Assembly (NCBI GenBank): GCA_963666415.2
Contig: CAXXPD010000003.1
Coordinates: forward strand, 1,364,001 to 1,428,000
Length of the DNA stretch: 64,000 nucleotides
Source of the DNA: Bin87 sp963666415
Lineage (GTDB): Bacteria; Chloroflexota; Dehalococcoidia; Lucifugimonadales; UBA3495
Direction of reading: 5' to 3'
The notes under the pieces were generated by a model. That model worked only from the letters and a program-made list of their open reading frames with translations. It was not told the DNA's origin and made no database searches. Position numbers and translations under genes: made by a program. This document shows, piece after piece, positions 53,704 to 62,778 of the stretch (positions are counted from its first letter, which is position 1; each line of letters starts with the position of its first letter).

Positions 53704-55794
53704 TTAGTGGTTACCGTTTGCGTATGGCTGGATGAGCACCCGCAGTGTGCCATCATTTTCCTTGCGTTGGGTGAGCAGCCGGTGGCCGGCCTGCTCGGCC
53801 CAATACACGACGTCGTAGATATTCAAGGCGTCATGCAGGATGGCCTCAATGAACGACGTGCGGTCGTATTCCATTTGACGGCTCAGCGCTGCGATGACCC
53901 CCGCGCAGTTCTTGCCTCGCCCATCAACGATAGTCCAACCGGTGTCGCCGTTGCCATTGCCCTTCCCGTTGCCGGTCGTTTTCACGGGAGCGCGTACGTC
54001 AATCTGGCCGGTCTTGCGGAGTTCCAGCTGCTCCTTGAAGTAGGCCACCGCTTCCCAGGCAACCGCCCGGTCGCGTTCGCCACTAGAGCATACCGCCCCA
54101 CGCACACCCACAATGTCCGGATTGATGCGGGCAAGTTCGTCCAGATTTTCCAGCTTGAGGTGCCCACTCAACGCGGTGCTCAATCCCACCTGTTTGGCTT
54201 CCATTACCATGTCGCGGAGCACCGGTTCGGGCATAAAGTCGAACAGGTTGCGACCGTCCTTGGTCAGGGTGTCAATCAGGAATCCGTCGCACTGTCCCTC
54301 CCTGGCCAGCTTCACCATCAGATGGGGGTCAAGCCCGCCCTCAAACAGTACGTTGTCGGCGAACAGGGAGCCAATCAGCTTGGTCTCCGAATTACCCAGC
54401 GCCTCCCGCGCTTCTCGCAGAACCTGCAGGGCGGTTTCATATTCAGCCACCTGGAACCCCACCTTTACCGAGGTGGCATCGAGCAACGCAGCGGCGTGCA
54501 CCGCCATGGCCACAGTCCCGGGCTGGTTGGGCACGACGCCCAGTGTAACGCTGACGTGTTTGTGCATGGGGATCCGCTGACGCACTTCTCGCACCAGGTT
54601 CGGATGTCCCGAGCCAACCAACGCTTCCTGGAGGTTCTTGACATCGATGATGTCGGCTCCTCCCCGGTCGGCTTCCAACGCCTCGGGCATATCCTGCACG
54701 CTAACCAGCAGCATCATGCCGGAATCGGGTGAATCGCCGTTCGTGCTTTTTGCTCGGGCGCCGGTCAGCCAAGGAGCGTGGGCACGGCCATGAATCACTT
54801 CGCGGCCGGACGAGGCGGCAGTTATGGGGCGGGGCAGCAGAGGTTCCAACTCGCGCCACAGTTCGGCCTTTTCCTCCGCGGTGAGGTCGGTTAGCGGCGC
54901 ACGGACGCTGCCGCCAGCCATACCCATCATCTCGCCCCAGGCTTTGCACATGGATACGGGGAGCGCGCCACTGGTCTTTTTCATGGTGCCGCCCCACCAT
55001 TTGTCGGACAAGGCCTTGATGTCCTTCAGGTATCGGTCGTAGTACTCCATGTCGAGATTGCCAGCCGTGGCCTTGTCAATGAACTGGGTGTAAGGATTGT
55101 GCTCCGGCGTGTCGAACCGCCAGTCGGAGGTGTTGGCGAACATCACCTGTTGTTGGAAGCCCAACTGCTGGGCCTTGTGGAATATCCACTCGTCAGGGGT
55201 GCTGATGATGGCGTCCCGCCCGACCAGCAGGTGGGTTTCAATGGATATTTGCTGGTTGAAACTCGCCTCTTTGACCCCGACCAGATTGGGAATGGCGCAC
55301 AAACGCTTCAATCCCTGAGGGCTGATGGTGATGCCGAACTGTGGTGAGTTGTAGAACATCATCGCCAGATCGGTGGAATCGGCCACCTGGCGTACGAATT
55401 CGACCACCTGATCCTCAGTTTTGGTCACCATGTACGATGGCGCGATTATCAGCAGGTCGAAGCCACGGTTCTGGGCGTGCTGGGCCAGAGCAATGCTCTC
55501 CCGCAGGGAGGTGTCGGTCACGTGAGCGCCGATCAGCCAACGGCCGGCAGCTTCGTCGGCTACGGTGTCCATAACCAGGCGCCGTTCGGCTTCGTCGAGG
55601 CTCCAGAATTCGCCCATATTCCAGGTGCAACCGCCGCCCGATACGCCCAGGCTGCGCACATGGCGGATGTTGTGGCGCAGACCCGCTGCGTCCACCTGGT
55701 TATCAGGCGTGAATGGAGTTACCAGAGTCGTCCATTGGCCCTTCAAGGTCTGCCAGGCCCAATCCTGGGCCTCGTGCTTGCGGTAACTGGCCAT
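53704..55794 (-). CDS. Three-domain fusion: DapA-like aldolase, MfnB-like furan phosphate synthase, TusA-like domain
   Basis: The 696-residue protein joins three modules. Residues about 1-330 are a dihydrodipicolinate synthase/N-acetylneuraminate lyase barrel with the tyrosine in FYNSP (148) and Schiff-base lysine in GVKEAS (175). Residues about 360-590 match (5-formylfuran-3-yl)methyl phosphate synthase (MfnB): GGADIIDVKN (Asp384, Lys386), SVKVGF (Lys444), IDTLTKDGRNLFDF (Lys512) and VGVRGAVC. After a Gly/Asn linker, residues about 618-690 resemble TusA, with DGRGKNCAG (Cys630). MfnB makes the methanofuran precursor from glyceraldehyde 3-phosphate in methanogens and some methylotrophs. Catalytic residues look intact in all three parts. 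The role here is unknown. A GGAGG site precedes the ATG. Confidence 0.8.
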   Translation of the reverse strand: MASYRKHEAQDWAWQTLKGQWTTLVTPFTPDNQVDAAGLRHNIRHVRSLGVSGGGCTWNMGEFWSLDEAERRLVMDTVADEAAGRWLIGAHVTDTSLRESIALAQHAQNRGFDLLIIAPSYMVTKTEDQVVEFVRQVADSTDLAMMFYNSPQFGITISPQGLKRLCAIPNLVGVKEASFNQQISIETHLLVGRDAIISTPDEWIFHKAQQLGFQQQVMFANTSDWRFDTPEHNPYTQFIDKATAGNLDMEYYDRYLKDIKALSDKWWGGTMKKTSGALPVSMCKAWGEMMGMAGGSVRAPLTDLTAEEKAELWRELEPLLPRPITAASSGREVIHGRAHAPWLTGARAKSTNGDSPDSGMMLLVSVQDMPEALEADRGGADIIDVKNLQEALVGSGHPNLVREVRQRIPMHKHVSVTLGVVPNQPGTVAMAVHAAALLDATSVKVGFQVAEYETALQVLREAREALGNSETKLIGSLFADNVLFEGGLDPHLMVKLAREGQCDGFLIDTLTKDGRNLFDFMPEPVLRDMVMEAKQVGLSTALSGHLKLENLDELARINPDIVGVRGAVCSSGERDRAVAWEAVAYFKEQLELRKTGQIDVRAPVKTTGNGKGNGNGDTGWTIVDGRGKNCAGVIAALSRQMEYDRTSFIEAILHDALNIYDVVYWAEQAGHRLLTQRKENDGTLRVLIQPYANGNH

Positions 55795-55988
55795 GATTAG
55801 TCAGCCTCCAACTTGATTGTCATCCTGATTTTACCGGGGAGTTTTCGCATCAACTGCCCGGCAACGGCGCGTGTCCGGGTTAACGTGCGATAGTTTACGA
55901 GGCAGCCAGTTTTCCGTCAACAATCAACGTCTTGCTGGCACCGTTTTGCTGGCGTTGAAACTAACGGCGTATCCGGGCGCTATTCCGG

Positions 55989-56801
55989 TCATGCCGGGGG
56001 TTGGCAGCAGGGGCAAAACCAGCTGCTCCGGCCTCTGACCCGCAGTAGCTGCACTTCGGTTTCGCAACTTGGGCAAATTCCACCCTTGGACCGTGGAATC
56101 GTCCACGGCGACAGGGCGGTGGGTGGGTCAGGCCACTGGGCATCGCTGGCTCGTGCATAGGCAGTCACCGATCGTCGCAGGGCCTTTACAATGGATTCGT
56201 GCAAACGGGTTGACTCGGCCAGGTCCAGACTGCCCGCCATTCGTTCGGGATGAATGCCGGACAGAAACAATGCTTCATCGGCGTACAGGTTGCCCAGACC
56301 CGCCACGACAGATTGCTCCAGCAGCAACGCTTTGATGGGCGCTTTGCGGTTTGCCAGCGTCGCCGTCAAGGCCTCAGGGGTGAAGCATGGTTCCAAAGGT
56401 TCCGGCCCCATTTTGGACATGGCATCTGCCGGGTCGCTCAACAGCCACAGATGTCCGAATTTCCGCGGGTCGCCGAATCTTAGTTGCCGGCCATCGTCCA
56501 GCGGGAAGGTGTGCCGCACCATCGGACCGACCGGCACATCTGCGTTTCTGATGCGGAGGCTCCCCGTCATGCCCAGGTGCAGCACGAGATGGTTGCCGTC
56601 GTCCAGTGGCGAGATGAGGTACTTGCCCCGCCGACGCACATCCTCTACCCGCCGGCCAACCAATCCCTCGATAAACTCGCCGACCGAGGGTTGGCGCACG
56701 GTCCTGGGCCACGTTATGTCAGGTGTACCCAGGACACGGCCGACAAACCCCGCCCGCAACAGATACTGGCGCGTGTTTTCGACCTCGGGCAGTTCGGGCA
56801 T
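55989..56801 (-). CDS. mutM: Formamidopyrimidine-DNA glycosylase
   Basis: Removes 8-oxoguanine and ring-opened purines with a beta/delta lyase activity. The N-terminal PELPEVEN holds the catalytic proline and glutamate. The RRRGKYL lysine region, LGNLYADEALF helix-two-turns-helix and the zinc finger CPSC..CPCC at the end are present. At 270 residues it is complete. It lies 60 bases downstream of ileS in the same direction. Confidence 0.95.
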   Translation of the reverse strand: MPELPEVENTRQYLLRAGFVGRVLGTPDITWPRTVRQPSVGEFIEGLVGRRVEDVRRRGKYLISPLDDGNHLVLHLGMTGSLRIRNADVPVGPMVRHTFPLDDGRQLRFGDPRKFGHLWLLSDPADAMSKMGPEPLEPCFTPEALTATLANRKAPIKALLLEQSVVAGLGNLYADEALFLSGIHPERMAGSLDLAESTRLHESIVKALRRSVTAYARASDAQWPDPPTALSPWTIPRSKGGICPSCETEVQLLRVRGRSSWFCPCCQPPA

Positions 56802-56861
56802 CGTGGATCTCAGGCGGCATCAGTTCCGTTGATTCGGCGCTGGCTTTTGATGGCCGGCGCT

Positions 56862-59800
56862 TCAGGAATCGACTCGGCGTACTCCGAGCGTAACTTCCAT
56901 GCCCTCAATTCGCTGGGTTTCTGAACTGGCGTCATCGTCGGGAGCCTGGGCCAACAGCGCTTCGCTGAGGGTTTCCTGCATGATGTAATCCTGGTGCCCG
57001 GTCATTACCCGCATCACATCGTCAGGACCTTCGTAGAAGGTGATGATACGGTCCGTGATTTCGTAGCGGGCACCCTTGCGCAGGTTCTGGATGCGATGCG
57101 CCAGTTCGCGTGCCAGTCCTTCGTCTGCCAATTCAGGTGTCAAACGGGTGTCGATGGCGACCATGTACCCGGCCTCCAGACTGGCCGAATATCCTTCCAA
57201 CAACACGATGGCCTCGGCTTCGTCGCCGGCGGCCCCTTGCGCACTGGCGTAGAGATCTGGTTGCAAAGCGGCCGGCTGCAACTCCTTGATGTTCAGCTCC
57301 TCAAGAATTTGGGACCGCACCCAGTCCAGGTATTCGTTCTCTTCAGGCATGCGGGTGTGCACCACCACTGATGCCAGCGGCTGCCGCACTTTGATACCAG
57401 CCTTGCTGCGAGCTGCGCGGCCCATGCTGGCGACGCGCTGCGCCAGTCTGGTGGCGTCCATGAGGGGGCGATCGATCAGCGATTCGATGGCGATCGGGTA
57501 GGAGGCCAGGTGCACACTATCCGGAGCCTCGGGGTGGTAGCGCAGTTCCAGGTTGCGGTACATCTGCTCCGCCACGAAGGGAGCCAGGGGCGCCATCAGC
57601 TTGGCCACGGTGGTCAGGCAGGTGTACAGCGTCGAGTAGGCGCCGAGCTTGTCGGTATCGCTTTCGCTCTTCCAGAACCGGCGTCGAGATCGACGGACGT
57701 ACCAGTTGGACAGTGCGTCGATAAATTCCTGGATCCGGCGACCGGCATCGGTGGGATTGTATTTGTCCAGGTGATCGTCAACCTGCTGCACCAGCAGATT
57801 CAACTCCGACAGTATCCAGCGATCAAGTTCAACTTCCGGCTGCCAGTTGGCTGGAATCTGGTCGGGTTCAAACTGATCGATGTTGGCGTAGTTGGTGAAG
57901 AACGAATACACGTTCCAGAGGGTCAGCAACACCCGCCGTAGCGTCTCATTGACCAGTTTGTCGGAGAATCGCCGCGACTCACCGGGATGTGAAGCGGTGA
58001 ACAGATACCAGCGGAGGGCGTCGGCGCCGTGGGCGTCAAGGACGCTCATGGGGTCAACGACGTTGCCGAGCCGTTTGCTCATCTTTCGCCCGCGCCCGTC
58101 CAGGATCAGGCCGAGGCAGATTACGTTGCGGTAGGCCACATCATCATTTAATAATGTCGACAGGGCGTGCAGGCTGTAGAACCAGCCTCGAGTCTGGTCA
58201 ACGGCCTCGCAGATGTAATCGGCCGGCAACCGTCCGTCGTGGTCGATGTCGGTGTTTTCAAACGGATAATGCCATTGGGCATATGGCATCATGCCCGAAT
58301 CGAACCAGGCATCCATGACTTCAGGAATGCGCCGCATGGTGCCGTGGCAGTTATCGCTGGCGCACGGCCAGGTTATGTCGTCTACGTAAGGGCGATGCAG
58401 ATCGATGTCGGCGGCTGCTGCACACGACAGAGCGACCAAATCGGCTACGCTGCCCACGCAAGTTGTCGAAATGCAGGTGTCGCACTGCCACACCGGGATC
58501 GGAGTACCCCAGTAACGCTCCCGGGAGATTGCCCAATCCACGTTATTGCGCAACCACTCGCCGAAACGACCCTCGCGAATGTGGTCGGGGTACCAGTTGA
58601 TGTCGCTATTGGCAGACACCAGCCTGTCCTTGACCGCGGTCGTGCGGATGTACCAGGATGTCTTGGCGTAGTAGAGCAACGGGGTGTCGCAACGCCAGCA
58701 GAACGGATATGTGTGTCGGTATATGCCCTGATGATAGAGCAGATTTCGCTCGGTCAATTCTTCGCAGATATCAGGGTCAGCGTCTTTCACAAATTTGCCG
58801 GCAAAAGGGTAATTGCCGGTGATGATGCCCTGGAGGTCCACCGGCTGAACGAAGGCCAGTTCTTCCTCGCGGCCGAGTCCCAGGTCCTCGTCACCGAATG
58901 CTGGCGCGATGTGGACGATACCGGTGCCATCGTCCATGCTGACGAAATCCGCAGCGACCACGTGGGGCGCGTAGGATTCGGTATCCTCCAGCTCTACGAT
59001 CGTGGCACCGCTCGGGCTAGTTTTGCGCACAAATTGACTGATCGGTGCGCCGAATTCCACTGCGTCGTATAGCGGTCGGTAAGTCAGACCCACCAACTGG
59101 CTGCCGGCAACGGCGCCTACCGGATTGCACTCGTGCTGCAATACTTCCAGGCGGTCGGTCGCCAGCACGAGGCGGACCGGCGAGCCGTGTTCGCCAATCA
59201 TCTCAACGATGGAATATTCGGCATCGCTGCTCACCGCCAAAGCGGTGTTGCCGGGCAGCGTCCACGGTGTCGTTGTCCAGGCCAGCAGATACGTCGGCAC
59301 TTCCGGCGCTGCGCCGTCCAACCAGGTGGTCGCTTCAAACTTGATGGACACCGACGGATCTGGTGTGTTTTCGCGGTATCCCAACGCCACTTCGTGGGAC
59401 GACAGGCTGGAAACGCAGCGCGGGCAGTGCGGCGTCCCGCGGCGGTCCTGGTAGAGCAGGCCGCGATCCCAAAACTGTTTCAGTATCCACCATCCGGTCT
59501 CGATGTAATCATTCTCCAGGGTTACGTAAGGGTCGTCCATGTCAACCCAGTAACCGATCCGATCGGTCATCACTTCCCAGTCTTTCACGTAGCGGAAAAC
59601 GCTTTCACGGCAACGCTGATTGAACTCGGCTATCCCGTACTCCTCAATCTCCCGCTTCGAGGTGAAACCCAGCTCTTTTTCAATTTCCAGTTCCACCGGC
59701 AAACCGTGGGTGTCCCAACCGCCCTTGCGAATGACTCGATAACCCTTCATGGTGCGGTAACGCGCAATTACGTCCTTGAAGATGCGGGCCAGGGCATGGT

Positions 59801-59978
59801 GGATACCCGGGCTGCCGTTGGCGGTGGGTGGGCCTTCGTACATCATGAACAGCGGAGCATCGGGGCGGTCGTCCACCGAACGGCGGAAAACATCCCGTTC
59901 TTTCCAATATGCGAGCGTCCCGGAATCTAGTTCAGGAAAGCTGACCCGGCTGGAAACCACATCAAACATGGCCGGCAT
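56862..59978 (-). CDS. ileS: Isoleucyl-tRNA synthetase (eukaryote-like type 2)
   Basis: Charges tRNA-Ile. The HIGH-type motif is in YEGPPTANGSPGIHHALAR, the KMSKR motif in RKMSKRLGNVVDP, with an editing domain (CP1) between them and cysteine pairs CPRC and a second zinc site. The motifs YEGPPTANG and DDPYVTLENDYIETGWW belong to the type 2 (eukaryote-like) branch, which in known cases is naturally tolerant of mupirocin. Length 1038 is standard. No T-box leader is visible upstream. Confidence 0.95.
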   Translation of the reverse strand: MPAMFDVVSSRVSFPELDSGTLAYWKERDVFRRSVDDRPDAPLFMMYEGPPTANGSPGIHHALARIFKDVIARYRTMKGYRVIRKGGWDTHGLPVELEIEKELGFTSKREIEEYGIAEFNQRCRESVFRYVKDWEVMTDRIGYWVDMDDPYVTLENDYIETGWWILKQFWDRGLLYQDRRGTPHCPRCVSSLSSHEVALGYRENTPDPSVSIKFEATTWLDGAAPEVPTYLLAWTTTPWTLPGNTALAVSSDAEYSIVEMIGEHGSPVRLVLATDRLEVLQHECNPVGAVAGSQLVGLTYRPLYDAVEFGAPISQFVRKTSPSGATIVELEDTESYAPHVVAADFVSMDDGTGIVHIAPAFGDEDLGLGREEELAFVQPVDLQGIITGNYPFAGKFVKDADPDICEELTERNLLYHQGIYRHTYPFCWRCDTPLLYYAKTSWYIRTTAVKDRLVSANSDINWYPDHIREGRFGEWLRNNVDWAISRERYWGTPIPVWQCDTCISTTCVGSVADLVALSCAAAADIDLHRPYVDDITWPCASDNCHGTMRRIPEVMDAWFDSGMMPYAQWHYPFENTDIDHDGRLPADYICEAVDQTRGWFYSLHALSTLLNDDVAYRNVICLGLILDGRGRKMSKRLGNVVDPMSVLDAHGADALRWYLFTASHPGESRRFSDKLVNETLRRVLLTLWNVYSFFTNYANIDQFEPDQIPANWQPEVELDRWILSELNLLVQQVDDHLDKYNPTDAGRRIQEFIDALSNWYVRRSRRRFWKSESDTDKLGAYSTLYTCLTTVAKLMAPLAPFVAEQMYRNLELRYHPEAPDSVHLASYPIAIESLIDRPLMDATRLAQRVASMGRAARSKAGIKVRQPLASVVVHTRMPEENEYLDWVRSQILEELNIKELQPAALQPDLYASAQGAAGDEAEAIVLLEGYSASLEAGYMVAIDTRLTPELADEGLARELAHRIQNLRKGARYEITDRIITFYEGPDDVMRVMTGHQDYIMQETLSEALLAQAPDDDASSETQRIEGMEVTLGVRRVDS

Positions 59979-60089
59979 ACCTCTTTAGATTGGTAAATTT
60001 TCAGGGTTGACTATCGACAATGTCCGCCCCTTGAATTTAGCGGAACTTCAGCGTGAAGTTTCACCGACACAGCACTCGAAACGCCGAGG

Positions 60090-60893
60090 TCATTGTGTCC
60101 AGAAAGCGTGGAAATGGTGTAGGGGCCCGTGGCCCTTGCCGATGGGATAAGAAGCGCGAATCGCGGCGGTTACATACTCTTTGGCCCGCTCAACTGACTG
60201 CGGGACCGTGTTTCCGTGAGCCAGAAATGCCGCAACTGCAGAGGCGAAAGTGCATCCGGTGCCGTGGGTGTTGGAGGTGGGGATTCGTTCGGTAGTGAAC
60301 TCCAGAAATTGATTGCCGTCATAGTACACGTCAGTCGGCGGCCCGTCGCGATGCCCACCTTTGACCACAACAGACTGAGCGCCCATATCGATTATGGCTT
60401 GCGCAACCCGCCGCACGTCTGCATCGGTGGATATCGAGATTCCGGTCAAGTCTTCCGCTTCGGGGATGTTGGGTGTAACCACGGTGGCGAGGGGCAGCAA
60501 GGCGGTACGCAACGCGCCAACTGCCTCTTGCCGCAACAAACGATCACCGCTTTTGGCTACCATCACCGGGTCAACCACCAGATTGGCGATGCCATGCCTG
60601 CGAATGGAGTCCGCCACGGTCATAACAATGGAAGCGGAGGACAACATTCCGGTTTTGACGGCATTCGCCCCAATGTCGCTCAATACGGCGTCGATCTGGG
60701 CAGCAATTATGTCGGTGGGGACTTCGTGGATTGCGGTTACGCCAACGGTATTTTGCGCGGTGATGGCGGTCAGTGTCGAAGTGCCGAACACGCCCAGCGC
60801 CGAAAAGGTTTTCAGGTCCGCCTGGATGCCGGCGCCACCACCGGAATCGGAGCCGGCGATGGTCATTACGGTGGGTGGGCGGGTATTCGTCAT
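60090..60893 (-). CDS. thiD: Hydroxymethylpyrimidine/phosphomethylpyrimidine kinase
   Basis: Phosphorylates HMP and HMP-phosphate for thiamine synthesis. The ribokinase-fold protein starts with MTIAGSDSGGGAGIQADLKTF and includes TAITAQNTVGV, DPVMVAKSGDRLL, TPNIPEAEDLTG, VVVKGGH and NTHGTGCTFASAVAA with the catalytic cysteine/anion hole. The 267-residue length is normal. No TPP riboswitch is evident. A GYD protein gene lies 33 bases upstream. Confidence 0.96.
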   Translation of the reverse strand: MTNTRPPTVMTIAGSDSGGGAGIQADLKTFSALGVFGTSTLTAITAQNTVGVTAIHEVPTDIIAAQIDAVLSDIGANAVKTGMLSSASIVMTVADSIRRHGIANLVVDPVMVAKSGDRLLRQEAVGALRTALLPLATVVTPNIPEAEDLTGISISTDADVRRVAQAIIDMGAQSVVVKGGHRDGPPTDVYYDGNQFLEFTTERIPTSNTHGTGCTFASAVAAFLAHGNTVPQSVERAKEYVTAAIRASYPIGKGHGPLHHFHAFWTQ

Positions 60894-60926
60894 CTAAAAA
60901 ACCAGCGGCCCAAGGGCAATGGCCGG

Positions 60927-61310
60927 CTACTCCTCGTCGTCCGGAATGCGCCAGTCATCAGATCGCTCCGTGTCTCCCAGTGCGGTAGGAAGGTTCATCG
61001 CCACCGCCGCGTCGCGCAGGAAGCTGATGTGCTCTTCGTCCGACAAGACACCGATGGGCAGGGCCGGCAGAGTTTCGATGTTCAGCCCGGCACGCACTCC
61101 CAGTTCCAGCGACATACGGAGCACGGACTGGTTGTCGCTGGCCTCGCTGAGGATCACGAAGTCATAGCGGCCCAGCACGGCGTACTGGCTCAGGACTTTG
61201 CTGGACGAGGTCTCAACTTGGGCGGCAGCCTCGCCGATCAGGTTGGGGTTATCCTGACCCATGTGGCGGCCTCGGTCGGTGAAATTGGCAAGCATGATGT
61301 AAAGCGGCAT
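60927..61310 (-). CDS. GYD-domain protein
   Basis: A small (127 residues) protein of the GYD family, whose function is unknown; members are dimeric alpha/beta-barrel proteins. It begins MPLYIMLANFTDRGRH and has VLGRYDFVILSEASDNQSVLRMSLELG, the family core. The acidic C-terminal half (ERSDDWRIPDDEE) is less typical. It is the first gene of a run GYD-thiD-ileS-mutM. Confidence 0.78.
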   Translation of the reverse strand: MPLYIMLANFTDRGRHMGQDNPNLIGEAAAQVETSSSKVLSQYAVLGRYDFVILSEASDNQSVLRMSLELGVRAGLNIETLPALPIGVLSDEEHISFLRDAAVAMNLPTALGDTERSDDWRIPDDEE

Positions 61311-61397
61311 TAAACAGAACTCATCACAGTAGTTTGAAACATCGCGAGTTAGTATAACACTGGCTTCGGCCCCGACCGAAAAAGCGACTGAAAAACC

Positions 61398-62627
61398 CAG
61401 GGCAATCGCGTTTTAGCTGCGTAGGACTTTTAGCAGGTAGTCCTCCTTCCAGCCGGCCTGGAGGCGTTTCCCCTGGATGCCCACCTTCAGGCTCGTTTCG
61501 TTCTTGAGCAGATTGTGCGAAACCTGCCGCAGCGTGGCCAGGTTCTGCGGAGCGTGGTCCTTGCGGATCCGGCAATGGTCTTCCCCGAAAGTCACGTCCA
61601 GGCTCCAGTGCAAGGAGTTCTCGATGCTCCAGTGAGTGCGCACCACCTTCAGCAGTCGCTCCGCCAGGGCATCCAGGCTGCTGATGTAGTACCGGGGCTG
61701 CACCGTGGTCCCTGCCGGCGTCTCCCGGCGGCCCACCACCTTGACCACCGAGCGCAGGCCGGGCCAGTCCTGCCCGGTGCTCAGGTACTCCAGGCAAGAT
61801 GGGTCGCTGATTGTCCAGCACTCCCGACGTTCTATCCTTCCGTGGTCTTTGTTCAGGGTGGTGGCGTAGTCATGGGGCACTCCCCCGAAGCCGAACTCCT
61901 CCGCTCCCTCGAACCGGTCCCGCACGTCTTCATACAGTTGACCTTGGTTCTCCTTCAGCGCCAGCACGTAGCCGGCTCCCCGGTCCAGAATCCCCTGGGC
62001 GATCTCCTGCTGGCAGCCCATGGCGTCGATGGTGACGATGCACCCCTTCAGTTCCAGCATTGGCAGCAACTGGGGGATCGCGGTGATTTCGTTGGACTTC
62101 TCCGCGGTCTTCACCTGCCCCAGGGTCAGCGTGTTGGCCGAGGCCCAGGCGCTGACCAGGTGGATGGCCCGCTGGCCCACATTGCGGTCGTGGGAACGCC
62201 GTACCGTCTTGCCGTCGATGGCCACCACTTCCCCGGGGATCAGGTCGGACACCGCCTGGGTCCAGGCCATGAAGCACTGCTGGAACTGCTCCGGGTCCAG
62301 CCGGGAGAAGACGTCGCCGAAGGTGTCGTGGGACGGGATGCCGTGGGGCAGTTCCAGGAAGGTCTGGAACCATTCCAGCTTGCTCTTGCCGAACAATTCG
62401 ATGTAGACCCAGGAGTCGGCGCCGCAGATGACGGCGCAGATGGCAATGGCAATGATGTCCAGCAGCTGGTGCCGCTTGCACCGGTCGATCCTGGGGTCCT
62501 CCAACGTCCCGAAATAATCCATAATGGACGCGCCCTTCCCCTCTCTCATCACTCCTCCCCTCTCCCCTTCATATCACTGGACTCGCATGCCTGGCCAAGT
62601 CTACCAATCTATAACGCGATTGCCCTG
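61398..62627 (-). mobile_element. ISAs1-family insertion sequence, copy 2
   Basis: A 1230-base element with the same terminal CAGGGCAATCGCGTT as the element at 45344-46565. It is flanked by a 9-base direct repeat TGAAAAACC (61389-61397, 62629-62637). Internal DNA differs clearly from copy 1, especially in the 90 bases upstream of the transposase, so the two are related elements and not recent duplicates of each other. Confidence 0.92.
61413..62552 (-). CDS. ISAs1-family transposase
   Basis: A complete 379-residue transposase, collinear with the one at 45359-46498 and mostly identical by eye: MDYFGTLEDPRIDRCKRH, AIDGKTVRRSHDR, VTIDAMGCQQEIAQ, YVLALKENQGQLYED, RTHWSIENSLHWSLDVTFGED. The last 40 residues are identical in the two copies. 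The frame is intact. Confidence 0.95.
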   Translation of the reverse strand: MMREGKGASIMDYFGTLEDPRIDRCKRHQLLDIIAIAICAVICGADSWVYIELFGKSKLEWFQTFLELPHGIPSHDTFGDVFSRLDPEQFQQCFMAWTQAVSDLIPGEVVAIDGKTVRRSHDRNVGQRAIHLVSAWASANTLTLGQVKTAEKSNEITAIPQLLPMLELKGCIVTIDAMGCQQEIAQGILDRGAGYVLALKENQGQLYEDVRDRFEGAEEFGFGGVPHDYATTLNKDHGRIERRECWTISDPSCLEYLSTGQDWPGLRSVVKVVGRRETPAGTTVQPRYYISSLDALAERLLKVVRTHWSIENSLHWSLDVTFGEDHCRIRKDHAPQNLATLRQVSHNLLKNETSLKVGIQGKRLQAGWKEDYLLKVLRS

Positions 62628-62778
62628 GTGAAAAACCCGTCTGTGATACCTGCTGCCTGACTGGTCAGCCAAAGCGATCGGCGTTGTGGAATCGACGGGA
62701 TTATAGACCGTATATTGGCGCCGTGCTATCATCGGCGCGTCAACTCAGTCAACTATCAGGCAACCCCCGGAGGTTCTA

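Noticed and set aside
59979..60089. T-box riboswitch before ileS
   Set aside because: The gap is only about 110 bases and has no specifier loop or T-box sequence.
60894..60926. TPP riboswitch before thiD
   Set aside because: Only 33 bases separate thiD from the GYD gene.
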